From contig CALYZQ010000005.1 in NCBI GenBank assembly GCA_945609985.1, positions 1-50,433 of the forward strand: a DNA stretch of 50,433 nucleotides. The letters are read 5' to 3'. How positions within the stretch are numbered: position 1 is the first letter of the stretch; every line of letters begins with the position of its first letter. Below are positions 1 through 8,543 of this stretch, in pieces. This DNA comes from an uncultured Lachnospiraceae bacterium. Lineage in GTDB: Bacteria; Bacillota; Clostridia; Lachnospirales; Lachnospiraceae. Made by a program: the position numbers and the translations under genes. The notes under the pieces are model-generated. The model saw nothing but the letters and a program-made list of their open reading frames with translations, was not told the DNA's origin and made no database searches.

Positions 1-2
1 TT

Positions 3-773
3 TCACAGGCTGTTTCGGCTATTTTGGTGATTCGTTGTCTGGTGTTAAACGATGGAGATGTCAAGCTGGATTTAAAAAGACTGCGAATTGTACCGGATAA
101 ATTGATTAAAATGATTCAAATCGGTGTTCCTGCGGGTTTGCAGGGAGCCATGTTTTCCATTTCAAATGTGTTGATTCAATCCTCCGTAAATTCCTTCGGT
201 TCCCTTGCTATGGCAGGAAATACCGCAGGACAGAATATAGAAGGCTTTGTCTATACTGCAATGAATGCCCTTCATCAGGGTGCGGTAAGCTTTTCCGGTC
301 AAAACTATGGAGCAAGGAAAATTAAGAGAATTGCAAAGACTGCACTAATCTGCGAACTTACGGTTACTGTGGTAGGAATTATTTTGTGTGCGATAGTATT
401 ACCTTTAGCTCCGGTATTGCTTAAATTATATTCAAAAGATCCGGTTGTCATTCAATATGGCGTAGACCGCCTTGAGATTATTTGTACCACTTACTTTTTG
501 TGCGGTATGATGGATGTTATGGTAGGTATTTTGCGAGGGATGGGATTTTCTATTGCTCCCATGATTGTATCACTTACGGGTGTATGTGCATTCCGTGTAG
601 TGTGGATTTATACCATATTTGCAAAATATCGGACATTGGATAGCTTATATCTGTCTTATCCGGTAACCTGGGCAACAACCTTTTTCATTCAGCTGATGAT
701 ATTTATTATCGTATATAAGAGATTGCGAAAGAGAATGCCGGAGGAGAGTATCAATAGTCCGATAAGAAAATGA
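3..773 (+). CDS. MATE family efflux transporter, C-terminal part
   Basis: The reading frame is open to the left edge of the window, so the start lies outside and only about 256 C-terminal residues are visible. The protein is an integral membrane antiporter of the MATE (NorM/DinF-like) type, which exports drugs or metabolites using a Na+ or H+ gradient. What is seen: several hydrophobic segments, a GVPAGLQGAMFSISN segment at the start of the second half-repeat, and the AGNTAGQNIEGF and SFSGQNYGARK segments typical of clostridial MATE proteins. A basic C-terminal tail ends it. The substrate cannot be told from sequence. No clear terminator follows before the ruvA promoter. Confidence 0.88.
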   Translation, partial: SQAVSAILVIRCLVLNDGDVKLDLKRLRIVPDKLIKMIQIGVPAGLQGAMFSISNVLIQSSVNSFGSLAMAGNTAGQNIEGFVYTAMNALHQGAVSFSGQNYGARKIKRIAKTALICELTVTVVGIILCAIVLPLAPVLLKLYSKDPVVIQYGVDRLEIICTTYFLCGMMDVMVGILRGMGFSIAPMIVSLTGVCAFRVVWIYTIFAKYRTLDSLYLSYPVTWATTFFIQLMIFIIVYKRLRKRMPEESINSPIRK

Positions 774-799
774 CAAATGATAATTGCAAACATATGTTC

Positions 800-828
800 T
801 TGAAATCCTTAGAAAGATATGTTATACT
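800..828 (+). promoter_or_regulatory. Sigma-A type promoter for ruvAB
   Basis: TTGAAA at 800-805 and TATACT at 823-828 are separated by 17 bases, close to the housekeeping consensus. It lies about 75 bases before the ruvA start. Inferred from sequence only. Confidence 0.7.
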
Positions 829-900
829 ATATATATGATTGATTGTGGTATAAACCATAGAGATTATATTAGATTACAAATGTCGGGATGGGAATGAAAA

Positions 901-1509
901 ATGATTGCATATGTGAAGGGTATTATTGAAGATATTACAGAGGATAATGTGGTTGTGGATATGAATGGCTTTGGTATCAATGTAAGGATATCCGCAGATA
1001 CAGCGTCCAGACTTCCCGGTATCGGTGAGGAAGCTAAGCTTTATACCTATACCTGCGTTAGAGAGGATGCATTTCTTCTGTATGGATTCTTGTCCCGTAA
1101 TGATTTGGAGATATTTAAGAAATGTATTACGGTAAACGGTATCGGTCCCAAGGGAGCATTGGCTATTCTTTCCGTTATGGATGCAGATACTCTTAGATTT
1201 GCTATCCTTTCCGGAGATATCAAGGCTATTTCCAAGGCGCCGGGTATTGGTGCACGTACTGCTGAGAGATTGATTTTGGAATTGAAGGACAAGCTTAAGA
1301 TAGACGATACCATGATAGATAGGGAGATTGTGCAGACTGCACTGAATACCTCTGTAGCAGACAATGCACAGATATCCGAAGCAGTTGAAGCACTTGTTTC
1401 CCTTGGATACGGACGTACGGAGAGCATCAAAGCCATAAAGGCTATTGATAATATTGAAACTCTTGATTCAGGGGCTATTTTGAAGGATGCACTAAAGAAA
1501 ATGTTTTAA
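901..1509 (+). CDS. ruvA: Holliday junction branch migration protein RuvA
   Basis: RuvA binds the four-way Holliday junction as a tetramer and loads the RuvB motor onto it during recombinational repair. The 202 residues match the usual length. An OB-fold N-terminal domain begins MIAYVKGIIEDI. Two helix-hairpin-helix motifs follow (VNGIGPKGALAIL around residues 74-86 and APGIGARTAERLI around 113-125), then a linker and a small C-terminal domain (EAVEALVSLGYGRTES) that contacts RuvB. The gene has its own promoter and is followed directly by ruvB. No ruvC is seen nearby; recU, the Firmicute resolvase, lies further along the window. Confidence 0.97.
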   Translation: MIAYVKGIIEDITEDNVVVDMNGFGINVRISADTASRLPGIGEEAKLYTYTCVREDAFLLYGFLSRNDLEIFKKCITVNGIGPKGALAILSVMDADTLRFAILSGDIKAISKAPGIGARTAERLILELKDKLKIDDTMIDREIVQTALNTSVADNAQISEAVEALVSLGYGRTESIKAIKAIDNIETLDSGAILKDALKKMF

Positions 1510-1542
1510 CATAACTCTTTGAAAGGATTACGACAGGGATTT

Positions 1543-2532
1543 ATGGCAAGGCGAATGATTGAAACCAACATAACTGAAGAAGATATTAAGATAGAAGGCT
1601 CATTAAGACCTCAGACACTTGATGACTACATTGGTCAATCAAAAGTCAAGGAGAATCTTAAGGTATATATAGAGGCGGCAAGACAGCGTGGTGATGCCCT
1701 TGATCATGTATTATTTTATGGACCTCCCGGACTGGGAAAGACTACGCTGGCAGGCATTATAGCCAATGAGATGGGAGTACATCTTAAGGTGACCAGTGGT
1801 CCTGCTATAGAGAAGCCCGGAGAGATGGCGGCGATTTTGAATAATCTGGAAGAGGGCGATTTACTCTTTGTGGATGAGATACATCGCTTAAACCGTCAGG
1901 TTGAAGAGGTTTTATATCCTGCTATGGAGGATTATTGTATTGATATTATGATTGGTAAGGGATCATCAGCCCGTTCCGTTCGACTGGAACTGCCCAAATT
2001 CACCTTGGTTGGTGCAACCACAAGAGCAGGTTTACTCACAGCCCCCTTACGAGACCGCTTTGGTATGATTCATCATCTGGAGTTTTATTCCGTTCCTGAA
2101 TTACAGCAGATTATTATGCATTCTGCAAGAGTTTTAGATGTAGAGATAGAAGCAGACGGGGCAAAAGAGATGGCGAAACGAAGCAGAGGAACGCCCAGAC
2201 TTGCCAACAGAATATTGAAGAGAGTGCGTGATTTTGCTCAGGTAAAATACGATGGTATTATTACAGAAGAAGTCGCACGTACTGCTCTTGATTTGATGGA
2301 TGTTGATAAGATGGGTCTTGATCATATTGACAGAAATATTTTGCTTACCATGATTCATAAATTTGAAGGTGGTCCCGTAGGTCTTGATACGCTTGCAGCT
2401 GCTATAGGAGAGGATGCGGGAACTATTGAGGATGTTTATGAACCTTATTTGATCAAAAACGGATTTTTAAACCGTACGCCCAGAGGACGAGTAGTTACTT
2501 CTAATGCCTATAAGCATCTCGGCATTGAATAA
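1543..2532 (+). CDS. ruvB: Holliday junction DNA helicase RuvB
   Basis: RuvB is the AAA+ ATPase that pumps DNA through the RuvA-junction complex. With the ATG at 1543 the protein has 329 residues, beginning MARRMIETN. An upstream in-frame TTG at 1519 would add eight residues, but the ATG has an AGGG ribosome site just before it. Walker A is GPPGLGKT at about residues 60-67 and Walker B is [10 protein letters not shown], with the acidic pair near 111-112. Sensor 1 (GATTRAG) and the C-terminal winged helix (TPRGRV) are present. The gap to ruvA is short, so the two genes are co-transcribed. Confidence 0.96.
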   Translation: MARRMIETNITEEDIKIEGSLRPQTLDDYIGQSKVKENLKVYIEAARQRGDALDHVLFYGPPGLGKTTLAGIIANEMGVHLKVTSGPAIEKPGEMAAILNNLEEGDLLFVDEIHRLNRQVEEVLYPAMEDYCIDIMIGKGSSARSVRLELPKFTLVGATTRAGLLTAPLRDRFGMIHHLEFYSVPELQQIIMHSARVLDVEIEADGAKEMAKRSRGTPRLANRILKRVRDFAQVKYDGIITEEVARTALDLMDVDKMGLDHIDRNILLTMIHKFEGGPVGLDTLAAAIGEDAGTIEDVYEPYLIKNGFLNRTPRGRVVTSNAYKHLGIE

Positions 2533-2537
2533 AGTAC

Positions 2538-2566
2538 TTGCTTCCGCTCTAAATCTGATATATAAT
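2538..2566 (+). promoter_or_regulatory. Sigma-A type promoter for zapA
   Basis: TTGCTT at 2538-2543 and a perfect TATAAT at 2561-2566 are spaced 17 bases apart, just after the ruvB stop codon. This suggests zapA can be transcribed independently of ruvAB. Confidence 0.65.
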
Positions 2567-2624
2567 GTTAATTGTGGAATGATATAAATAATTTCATGAT
2601 TTGCATATGATAAGAGGTACGGTT

Positions 2625-3026
2625 ATGGCTTCCAAAACAGATACAGAAGTAATCATTGGTGGGAAAGTATTTACATTGAGCGGATATGAGAGTGAAGAGT
2701 ATCTGCAGAAGGTAGCATCTTATATTAATAATAAGGTGAATGAATACAGTAAGCTCGACAGCTTCCGCAGACAGCCGCTTGATACTCAGGCAGTTTTGCT
2801 TCAGCTTAATATTGCCGATGATTATTTCAAAGCGAAGAAAAAGATTGATGTTATTGAAGAAGAATTACAGACGAAAGAGAAAGAGTTGTATGATTTAAAA
2901 CATGAATTGATTTCTGCGCAAATTAAGCTTGAAAATTCTGAAAAGAAGTATAAGGAGCTTCAAAAGGAATTTGATGATAATGCAAAGAAAATCGTTCGTT
3001 TGGAAACGGAATTAAAAGATAAATAA
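2625..3026 (+). CDS. zapA: Cell division protein ZapA
   Basis: ZapA cross-links FtsZ protofilaments and stabilises the Z ring. The chosen ATG at 2625 has an AGAGG ribosome site and gives 133 residues; a TTG at 2601 is also in frame but poorly placed. The N-terminal half (TEVIIGGKVFTLSGYESEEYL, then KVASYINNKV) is the typical ZapA globular domain. From about residue 67 to the end the protein is a long charged coiled coil rich in Glu and Lys, longer than in the shortest ZapA proteins. A strong terminator follows. Confidence 0.9.
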   Translation: MASKTDTEVIIGGKVFTLSGYESEEYLQKVASYINNKVNEYSKLDSFRRQPLDTQAVLLQLNIADDYFKAKKKIDVIEEELQTKEKELYDLKHELISAQIKLENSEKKYKELQKEFDDNAKKIVRLETELKDK

Positions 3027-3030
3027 AGTT

Positions 3031-3059
3031 AAGCTGTCCGCGTTTCGGACAGCTTTTAC
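3031..3059 (+). terminator. Intrinsic terminator after zapA
   Basis: AAGCTGTCCG and CGGACAGCTT form a perfect 10-bp stem around a five-base loop (CGTTT), followed by a short T-run. It separates zapA from the U32 gene, though read-through is possible because no strong promoter is obvious between them. Confidence 0.8.
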
Positions 3060-3077
3060 ATTTTGAGGAAGTAATGT

Positions 3078-5273
3078 ATGAGTAATATAAAAAAAGTGGA
3101 GCTTTTGTCTCCGGCAGGAAATATAGAAGGATTTTATGGTGCGATCAGCGCAGGCGCGGACGCCGTATATTTAGCAGGCGAAAAATATGGCGCGAGAGCG
3201 TATGCGGATAATTTTTCCACAGAGCAGATTATTGAATGTATCAGATATGCGCATTTATTTGGACGGAAAGTATATCTTACTGTTAATACCCTTATAAAAG
3301 AGAAAGAATTCGATGAGTTATATGAATATCTGATCCCTTTTTATGAGGAGGGTTTGGACGCAGTAATCGTTCAGGATATCGGAGTTTTTCAATTCATAAA
3401 GGAACATTTCCCCGGGCTTATTTTGCATGTCAGTACGCAGATGACGATTACAGGTGTTCATGGAGCGTCTTTGCTTAAGAAGATGGGAGCGGAACGTATT
3501 GTTCCGGCAAGAGAATTAAATTTAGCTGAAATCAAAGAAATAAAAGAATATACCGGTATGGAACTGGAGTGTTTTATTCATGGCGCTATGTGCTATTGTT
3601 ATTCCGGACAATGCCTGTTTAGCAGTATTTTAGGCGGAAGAAGCGGTAATAGGGGGAGATGTGCGCAGTCCTGCAGACTTCCGTATTCTGTTGATGGTAT
3701 AAAGAAGGGACAAAAGGAATGTTATCCCTTAAGTTTAAAGGATATGTGTACGATTGAACATATCGATAAACTGATTGAAGCCGGAATTGATTCCTTCAAA
3801 ATTGAAGGAAGAATGAAAAAACCGGAATATACAGCGGGAGTTACTGCTATATATCGGAAATATATAGATGCTTACTATAAATACGGTCATTCTGTTAAAG
3901 TTTCGGAAGAAGACATGAAGGTACTTACTTCATTGTACATTAGAAGTGAACGTGAAACAGGCTACTATTTCAGACGAAATGGTAAAGAGATGGTTTCGCT
4001 TAATAATCCGGCGTATAGCGGAAGTGATGAAAAAATACTTCAAAAAATCAGAAATGATTATTTACAGCGTATGCCTAAAATAGCTATTAACATGAAAGGA
4101 GAATTCCATACCGGGACTCCTTGTAAACTTACTCTTATATATGGTAAGGATACGGTTACGGTTACCGGTGCTCAGGTGGAGCAGGCACAAAATCAGCCAT
4201 TATCAAAAGAAAGTATCACCAAGCAATTAAATAAGCTTGGTGAAAGTGTATTCTCTGCTGAGTCAATAGATGTATCTGTAAAGGGTGATATTTTTATTCC
4301 GCTGAAAGAAATCAATGAGCTTAGACGAAAGGCGGTAAAAGAGCTGGAGAATGCTTTGGTTTCAAGGCGTATAACACAACCTAAAGAAAATATTAAATCA
4401 TTGTTTGATACAAAACAAAGTAATACAAAGGGTAGTTTTGTGGTTTCTGTACAAACCTATGAACAATTAAAGGCAGTTGCAGGGTTTTATAAAGATAATA
4501 GAATGTTTGCTCCGGGCAGAATATATATTAACAGTGATATTGTGTTGAATAAAAATGCCGAAGAACAAATAATTCCTTTACTTAAGGAGTTGGGAGAGGA
4601 TTGCCTTAAGGTAGTGAGCCTGCCTTATATTTTGAGAAGTACAGATAAGGATTATTTGTTGAAACTAAAGGAATTTTATTTAAAGCATACTGATGTTTTC
4701 TGCGGTTTTCAAATACGCTCCATGGAAGCACTTGGATTCTTGTTTGATAATTGTATATCAGCTGAAATATTTGCAGATGCCGGATTTTATGCGTGGAATC
4801 TTTATGCATTCAATAATTTTAAAGATACAATTGCTTGTTGGTGTCTTCCCTTTGAATTAAAGGAAGGAGAACAGCGTACTTTGAGAAAAAACATAGGTAT
4901 GAAGCTGGAAAAGGTTGTTTATGGACGAATTCCAATGATGATTACCGCTAACTGTGTGAATAAGACAGTTGGCGAAATGTGTGAAGAAAAAACATTATAT
5001 TTGTCAGACCGCTACAACAAGAAATTTCCGGTTCGCACAGTTTGCAAACATTGCATGAACATTATCTATAACAGTGTTCCCTTATCTCTTCATTCTAGTG
5101 TTTCGAAAGAAGAATATACTATGGATATGAGAATTGATTTTACATTGGAAGGACAGGAAGAAATTTTTAAGATTTTAGGATTTTTCCATTCTATTCAATG
5201 TGGAGAAAACAAAGTAATCTTGCCGCCTTATAAAGAGTATACAACCGGTCATGAGAAAAGAGGCGTTGAATAA
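3078..5273 (+). CDS. U32 family peptidase-like RNA hydroxylation protein (RlhA/TrhP type)
   Basis: The 731-residue protein belongs to peptidase family U32, whose members RlhA and TrhP (YrrO, YhbU) hydroxylate rRNA or tRNA bases using a prephenate-derived pathway rather than acting as true proteases. It begins VELLSPAGNIEGFYGAISAG, a U32 hallmark. The signature with cysteines lies at about 164-199 (Cys165, 172, 174, 179, 195, 199), probably iron-sulfur ligands. A longer C-terminal region of the DUF3656 type follows, and a CKHC pair lies near the end. Whether rRNA or tRNA is the target cannot be decided here. Its stop codon overlaps the next start by one base (TAATG), implying translational coupling to the cell-wall fusion gene. 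Confidence 0.88.
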   Translation: MSNIKKVELLSPAGNIEGFYGAISAGADAVYLAGEKYGARAYADNFSTEQIIECIRYAHLFGRKVYLTVNTLIKEKEFDELYEYLIPFYEEGLDAVIVQDIGVFQFIKEHFPGLILHVSTQMTITGVHGASLLKKMGAERIVPARELNLAEIKEIKEYTGMELECFIHGAMCYCYSGQCLFSSILGGRSGNRGRCAQSCRLPYSVDGIKKGQKECYPLSLKDMCTIEHIDKLIEAGIDSFKIEGRMKKPEYTAGVTAIYRKYIDAYYKYGHSVKVSEEDMKVLTSLYIRSERETGYYFRRNGKEMVSLNNPAYSGSDEKILQKIRNDYLQRMPKIAINMKGEFHTGTPCKLTLIYGKDTVTVTGAQVEQAQNQPLSKESITKQLNKLGESVFSAESIDVSVKGDIFIPLKEINELRRKAVKELENALVSRRITQPKENIKSLFDTKQSNTKGSFVVSVQTYEQLKAVAGFYKDNRMFAPGRIYINSDIVLNKNAEEQIIPLLKELGEDCLKVVSLPYILRSTDKDYLLKLKEFYLKHTDVFCGFQIRSMEALGFLFDNCISAEIFADAGFYAWNLYAFNNFKDTIACWCLPFELKEGEQRTLRKNIGMKLEKVVYGRIPMMITANCVNKTVGEMCEEKTLYLSDRYNKKFPVRTVCKHCMNIIYNSVPLSLHSSVSKEEYTMDMRIDFTLEGQEEIFKILGFFHSIQCGENKVILPPYKEYTTGHEKRGVE

Positions 5274-7993
5274 TGTTACAATATATATCAAGACTTTCCG
5301 GTTATTTTTTGTTATTATTTATTTTACTTTATACATTGCTTTGTTTTTGGGCATTTGTTTATAAGCAGGAAGAAAATTACAAGGCAATATATATTTTCCA
5401 AAACCTTCTGATGTTTGGTGTACAGCTGGTATGCTTTTATAATCTGGCTTTAGAGAGCAGACAGAAGAAATATGTGTTGTTCTATTTATTTGTGCAAGTA
5501 TTTTTGTTAGCTTGCCTTGTTTTGGTACAGATTATTTATAAAAATTGTAATAAGCTTTTACTTAATAATATGTGCATGCTGTTGGGAATAGGTCTGTTTA
5601 TGATTGCAAGACTTTCTCCGGATAAAGCACGTAAGCAATATATTATTGTACTGATTGCTTTGGCTGCTTCGCTTTTAATACCGTTAATTATTATCAGGGT
5701 AAAAAGTATTAAAAAGGGTACATGGTTATATGCTACAATCGGCATAACAGCCTTGAGCGCAGTGCTGATATTAGGTGAAGTTACAAGAGGTTCTAAGCTT
5801 ACATTTAATATTGGTGATATAACATTCCAACCTTCCGAGTTCATAAAAATACTTTTTGTGTTCTTTATTGCGGGTTGTTTATATGAAGGTGCCACATTTA
5901 AGAGAGTATTTATATGTGCAGTGATTTCAGGTATCCATATCATTATTTTGGTGCTTTCAACGGATTTGGGAAGCGCATTGATTTATTTTGTCGCATTTTT
6001 GCTTATGGTATTATTGGCCAGCCATAATTATTGGTATCTGCTGTCAGGTGTTTTGGGTGGAAGCGGTGCTGCAATAGTTGCGTATCATTTTTTTGAACAC
6101 GTAAGAATTCGTGTACTTGCATGGCAGGACCCATGGAGTTATATAGATGATCAGGGATACCAGATTACACAGTCATTGTTTGCAATCGGAAGCGGAAGAT
6201 GGCTTGGTATGGGAATTTTAGAAGGAAATCCCAAATCGATTCCCTATGTGGAAGCGGATTTTATTTTTTCCTCCATTTGCGAAGAATTAGGTGTTGTTTT
6301 TGGAATATGTATTTTATTAATCTGTATTTCATCTTTTATAATGATGATGCAGATTGCAATGAAATTACAGGATGTTTTTTACAGATTAATTGTTTTTGGC
6401 ATCGGTATTATGAACATATTCCAAATTTTCCTTACTGTAGGCGGAGGAGTAAAATTCATTCCGTTAACAGGAGTAACGTTGCCCTTTATCAGTTATGGCG
6501 GAAGCTCTGTGATGGCTTCCATAATGATGTTTTTTGTTGTACACGGAGTTTATATTGTTTCACAAAAACAGTCAAATAATGAAAAGGTTAATAAACGTGA
6601 TATTATCGTTGTTTCATCCATTTTTGTAAGCCTGTTTTTATGTATGATAGGATATATCTGTCATTTTGTAGCTACAAATAAAGAAGAGATGATTAACAAC
6701 AGTTATAATTCCAGACAGCAGCTTTTGATATCCAGAAATTACCGGGGAACCATTTATTCTGCTGACAGAGAAATATTAGCTATCACAATATTGGACGAAG
6801 AAGAAAATGAAAAACGTTATTATCCCTACAGGAATCTCTTTTCCCATATTGTCGGTTATTCCACAAAGGGAAGGATGGGGGTTGAAGCACTTGCCAATTA
6901 TTATTTGATTCAGTCTAATACATCAATAGGTAATAAAGTGTCAAATGATATAGCAGGTATTAAGAATCCGGGAGATAATGTATATACAACCTTGGATGTG
7001 GATATTCAAAAGATTGCCGATGAAGAGCTTTCCATATACAAAGGTGCTATTATTGTAACAGAAGTATCTACAGGAAAAATACTTGCCATGGTATCGAATC
7101 CTGATTTTGATCCTAATGAGATTACAGAGCTTTGGGATGATTTGGTAGCAGATAAAAAAAGTACAGTGCTTGTAAATCGGGCAACGCAAGGTTTATATCC
7201 TCCCGGGTCTACCTTCAAGATTATTACTGCATTAGAATACATTAGAGAAAATCCGGATAATTTCGATGAATATTCATATCAGTGTAATGGTTCGTATAAA
7301 CTGGGGGTTAATAAAATCAGATGTTATCACGGTGCGAATCATGGAAAGATAGATTTTACGAAGTCCTTTGCAAAATCATGTAATTCCTCTTTTGTTAATA
7401 TTGGAATGACGCTTGATAGGACTGAGTTTTCAAAGACATTAAAAGAATTATTATTTAACAGTGAACTTCCGCTCAAACTAAATTATAGTAGTAGTAACGT
7501 GATGAATCCAAATGAAACAGATGATTCGGCTATGATGCAAACGGTAATCGGTCAGGGAAAAACACAGATTAGTCCGATTCATTTAAATATGATTACATCT
7601 GCAGTTGCCAATAATGGTGTGTTAATGACTCCATATGTAATTGACAGAGTAGAAAATGATGAGGGCAAAACGATAAAATCATTCAAACCGGAAATATACG
7701 GACGTATGATGAGTGAAGAAGAGGCAGTTATCTTGCAGGAGATGATGAGTGCTGTAGTGGAAACCGGTACTGCGAAGAAATTATCCGGTTTATCTTTTAC
7801 GGCTGCAGGAAAGACCGGTTCCGCGGAGTATAGTAGTACGACTGAGGATAGTCACGCATGGTTTACCGGATTTGCGCCTGCAGAGAATCCGGAAGTATGT
7901 GTTACAATCATAATCGAGAGTGCAGGAAGTGGCGGCGATTATGCAGTTCCTATTGCAAAACGTATATTTCAATCATATTTTGACCAAAAATAA
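5273..7993 (+). CDS. FtsW/RodA-type SEDS glycosyltransferase fused to class B penicillin-binding protein
   Basis: This 906-residue membrane protein joins two normally separate peptidoglycan enzymes. Residues up to about 440 form a polytopic SEDS domain (FtsW/RodA/SpoVE), which polymerises lipid II. It carries the FQPSE, VRVLAW-DPW, EADFIF (candidate catalytic Asp329) and LPFISYGGSS motifs. After another membrane helix near 445-465 comes a short dimerisation-like region and a transpeptidase domain with all three active-site motifs: STFK at 646-649, Ser702-Cys703-Asn704, and KTGS at 847-850. Both halves look intact, so this could be a single-chain glycan synthase and cross-linker. Whether it serves elongation, division or sporulation is not clear. 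The TAATG overlap couples it to the U32 gene. Confidence 0.92.
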   Translation: MLQYISRLSGYFLLLFILLYTLLCFWAFVYKQEENYKAIYIFQNLLMFGVQLVCFYNLALESRQKKYVLFYLFVQVFLLACLVLVQIIYKNCNKLLLNNMCMLLGIGLFMIARLSPDKARKQYIIVLIALAASLLIPLIIIRVKSIKKGTWLYATIGITALSAVLILGEVTRGSKLTFNIGDITFQPSEFIKILFVFFIAGCLYEGATFKRVFICAVISGIHIIILVLSTDLGSALIYFVAFLLMVLLASHNYWYLLSGVLGGSGAAIVAYHFFEHVRIRVLAWQDPWSYIDDQGYQITQSLFAIGSGRWLGMGILEGNPKSIPYVEADFIFSSICEELGVVFGICILLICISSFIMMMQIAMKLQDVFYRLIVFGIGIMNIFQIFLTVGGGVKFIPLTGVTLPFISYGGSSVMASIMMFFVVHGVYIVSQKQSNNEKVNKRDIIVVSSIFVSLFLCMIGYICHFVATNKEEMINNSYNSRQQLLISRNYRGTIYSADREILAITILDEEENEKRYYPYRNLFSHIVGYSTKGRMGVEALANYYLIQSNTSIGNKVSNDIAGIKNPGDNVYTTLDVDIQKIADEELSIYKGAIIVTEVSTGKILAMVSNPDFDPNEITELWDDLVADKKSTVLVNRATQGLYPPGSTFKIITALEYIRENPDNFDEYSYQCNGSYKLGVNKIRCYHGANHGKIDFTKSFAKSCNSSFVNIGMTLDRTEFSKTLKELLFNSELPLKLNYSSSNVMNPNETDDSAMMQTVIGQGKTQISPIHLNMITSAVANNGVLMTPYVIDRVENDEGKTIKSFKPEIYGRMMSEEEAVILQEMMSAVVETGTAKKLSGLSFTAAGKTGSAEYSSTTEDSHAWFTGFAPAENPEVCVTIIIESAGSGGDYAVPIAKRIFQSYFDQK

Positions 7994-7996
7994 AGG

Positions 7997-8025
7997 TTGC
8001 AGTAAAGATAAAAGTAGATTATACT
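7997..8025 (+). promoter_or_regulatory. Promoter for NUDIX gene with adjoining palindrome
   Basis: TTGCAG at 7997-8002 and TATACT at 8020-8025 are 17 bases apart. A perfect 12-base palindrome, ACTAAATTTAGT, covers 8023-8034 at the -10 box and start-site region and could be an operator. Confidence 0.6.
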
Positions 8026-8067
8026 AAATTTAGTCAAATTTTGACACACCAACAAGGAGGAATTGCA

Positions 8068-8517
8068 ATGATTGAAGCAGTAAGCTGTGGTGGTGTGGTA
8101 ATTTTTCGTGGAAAGATTTTACTCTTGTATAAGAATTACAAGAATAAGTACGAAGGCTGGGTTTTACCGAAAGGAACTGTAGAGCAGGGCGAGGAGCATA
8201 AAGAGACAGCTTTGCGTGAAGTATTTGAAGAATCCGGCGCGAAGGCAACCATAATCAAATATGTGGATAAAAGTGAATATTCTTTTGCGGTACCGGATGA
8301 CATCGTAGAAAAAGAAGTTCATTGGTATTTGATGATGGCGGACAGTTATTACAGCAAACCACAAAAGGAAGAATTCTTTGTAGACTCAGGATATTATAAA
8401 TATCATGAAGCGTATCATTTGCTTAAATTCTCAAATGAAAAGCAGATCTTAGAAAAGGCCTATAATGAATATTTAGAATTGAAAAAGAAAAATTTATGGG
8501 GCAGCTCCAAATACTAA
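8068..8517 (+). CDS. NUDIX hydrolase
   Basis: A 149-residue NUDIX protein starting MIEAVSCGGVV; the ATG at 8068 is chosen because AAGGAGG stands seven bases before it. The NUDIX box is complete: GTVEQGEEHKETALREVFEESG gives the G-x5-E-x7-RE-V-x-EE-x-G pattern that binds divalent metal. The fold and the early position of the box resemble diadenosine tetraphosphate or nucleotide-sanitising NUDIX enzymes (MutT/Ap4A type), but the substrate cannot be assigned. The end of the gene overlaps a hairpin that probably terminates both this gene and the convergent HD-GYP gene. Confidence 0.88.
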   Translation: MIEAVSCGGVVIFRGKILLLYKNYKNKYEGWVLPKGTVEQGEEHKETALREVFEESGAKATIIKYVDKSEYSFAVPDDIVEKEVHWYLMMADSYYSKPQKEEFFVDSGYYKYHEAYHLLKFSNEKQILEKAYNEYLELKKKNLWGSSKY

Positions 8518-8529
8518 TGGAGGCTGCCC
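8499..8529 (-). terminator. Hairpin between convergent genes, terminator for the HD-GYP gene
   Basis: GGGCAGC (8499-8505) pairs with GCTGCCC (8523-8529). On the - strand the hairpin is followed by a T-rich run, making a fair terminator for the HD-GYP gene. The left arm lies inside the end of the NUDIX coding region. It may work in both directions. Confidence 0.6.
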
Positions 8530-8543
8530 TCTAAATTTGCTCT

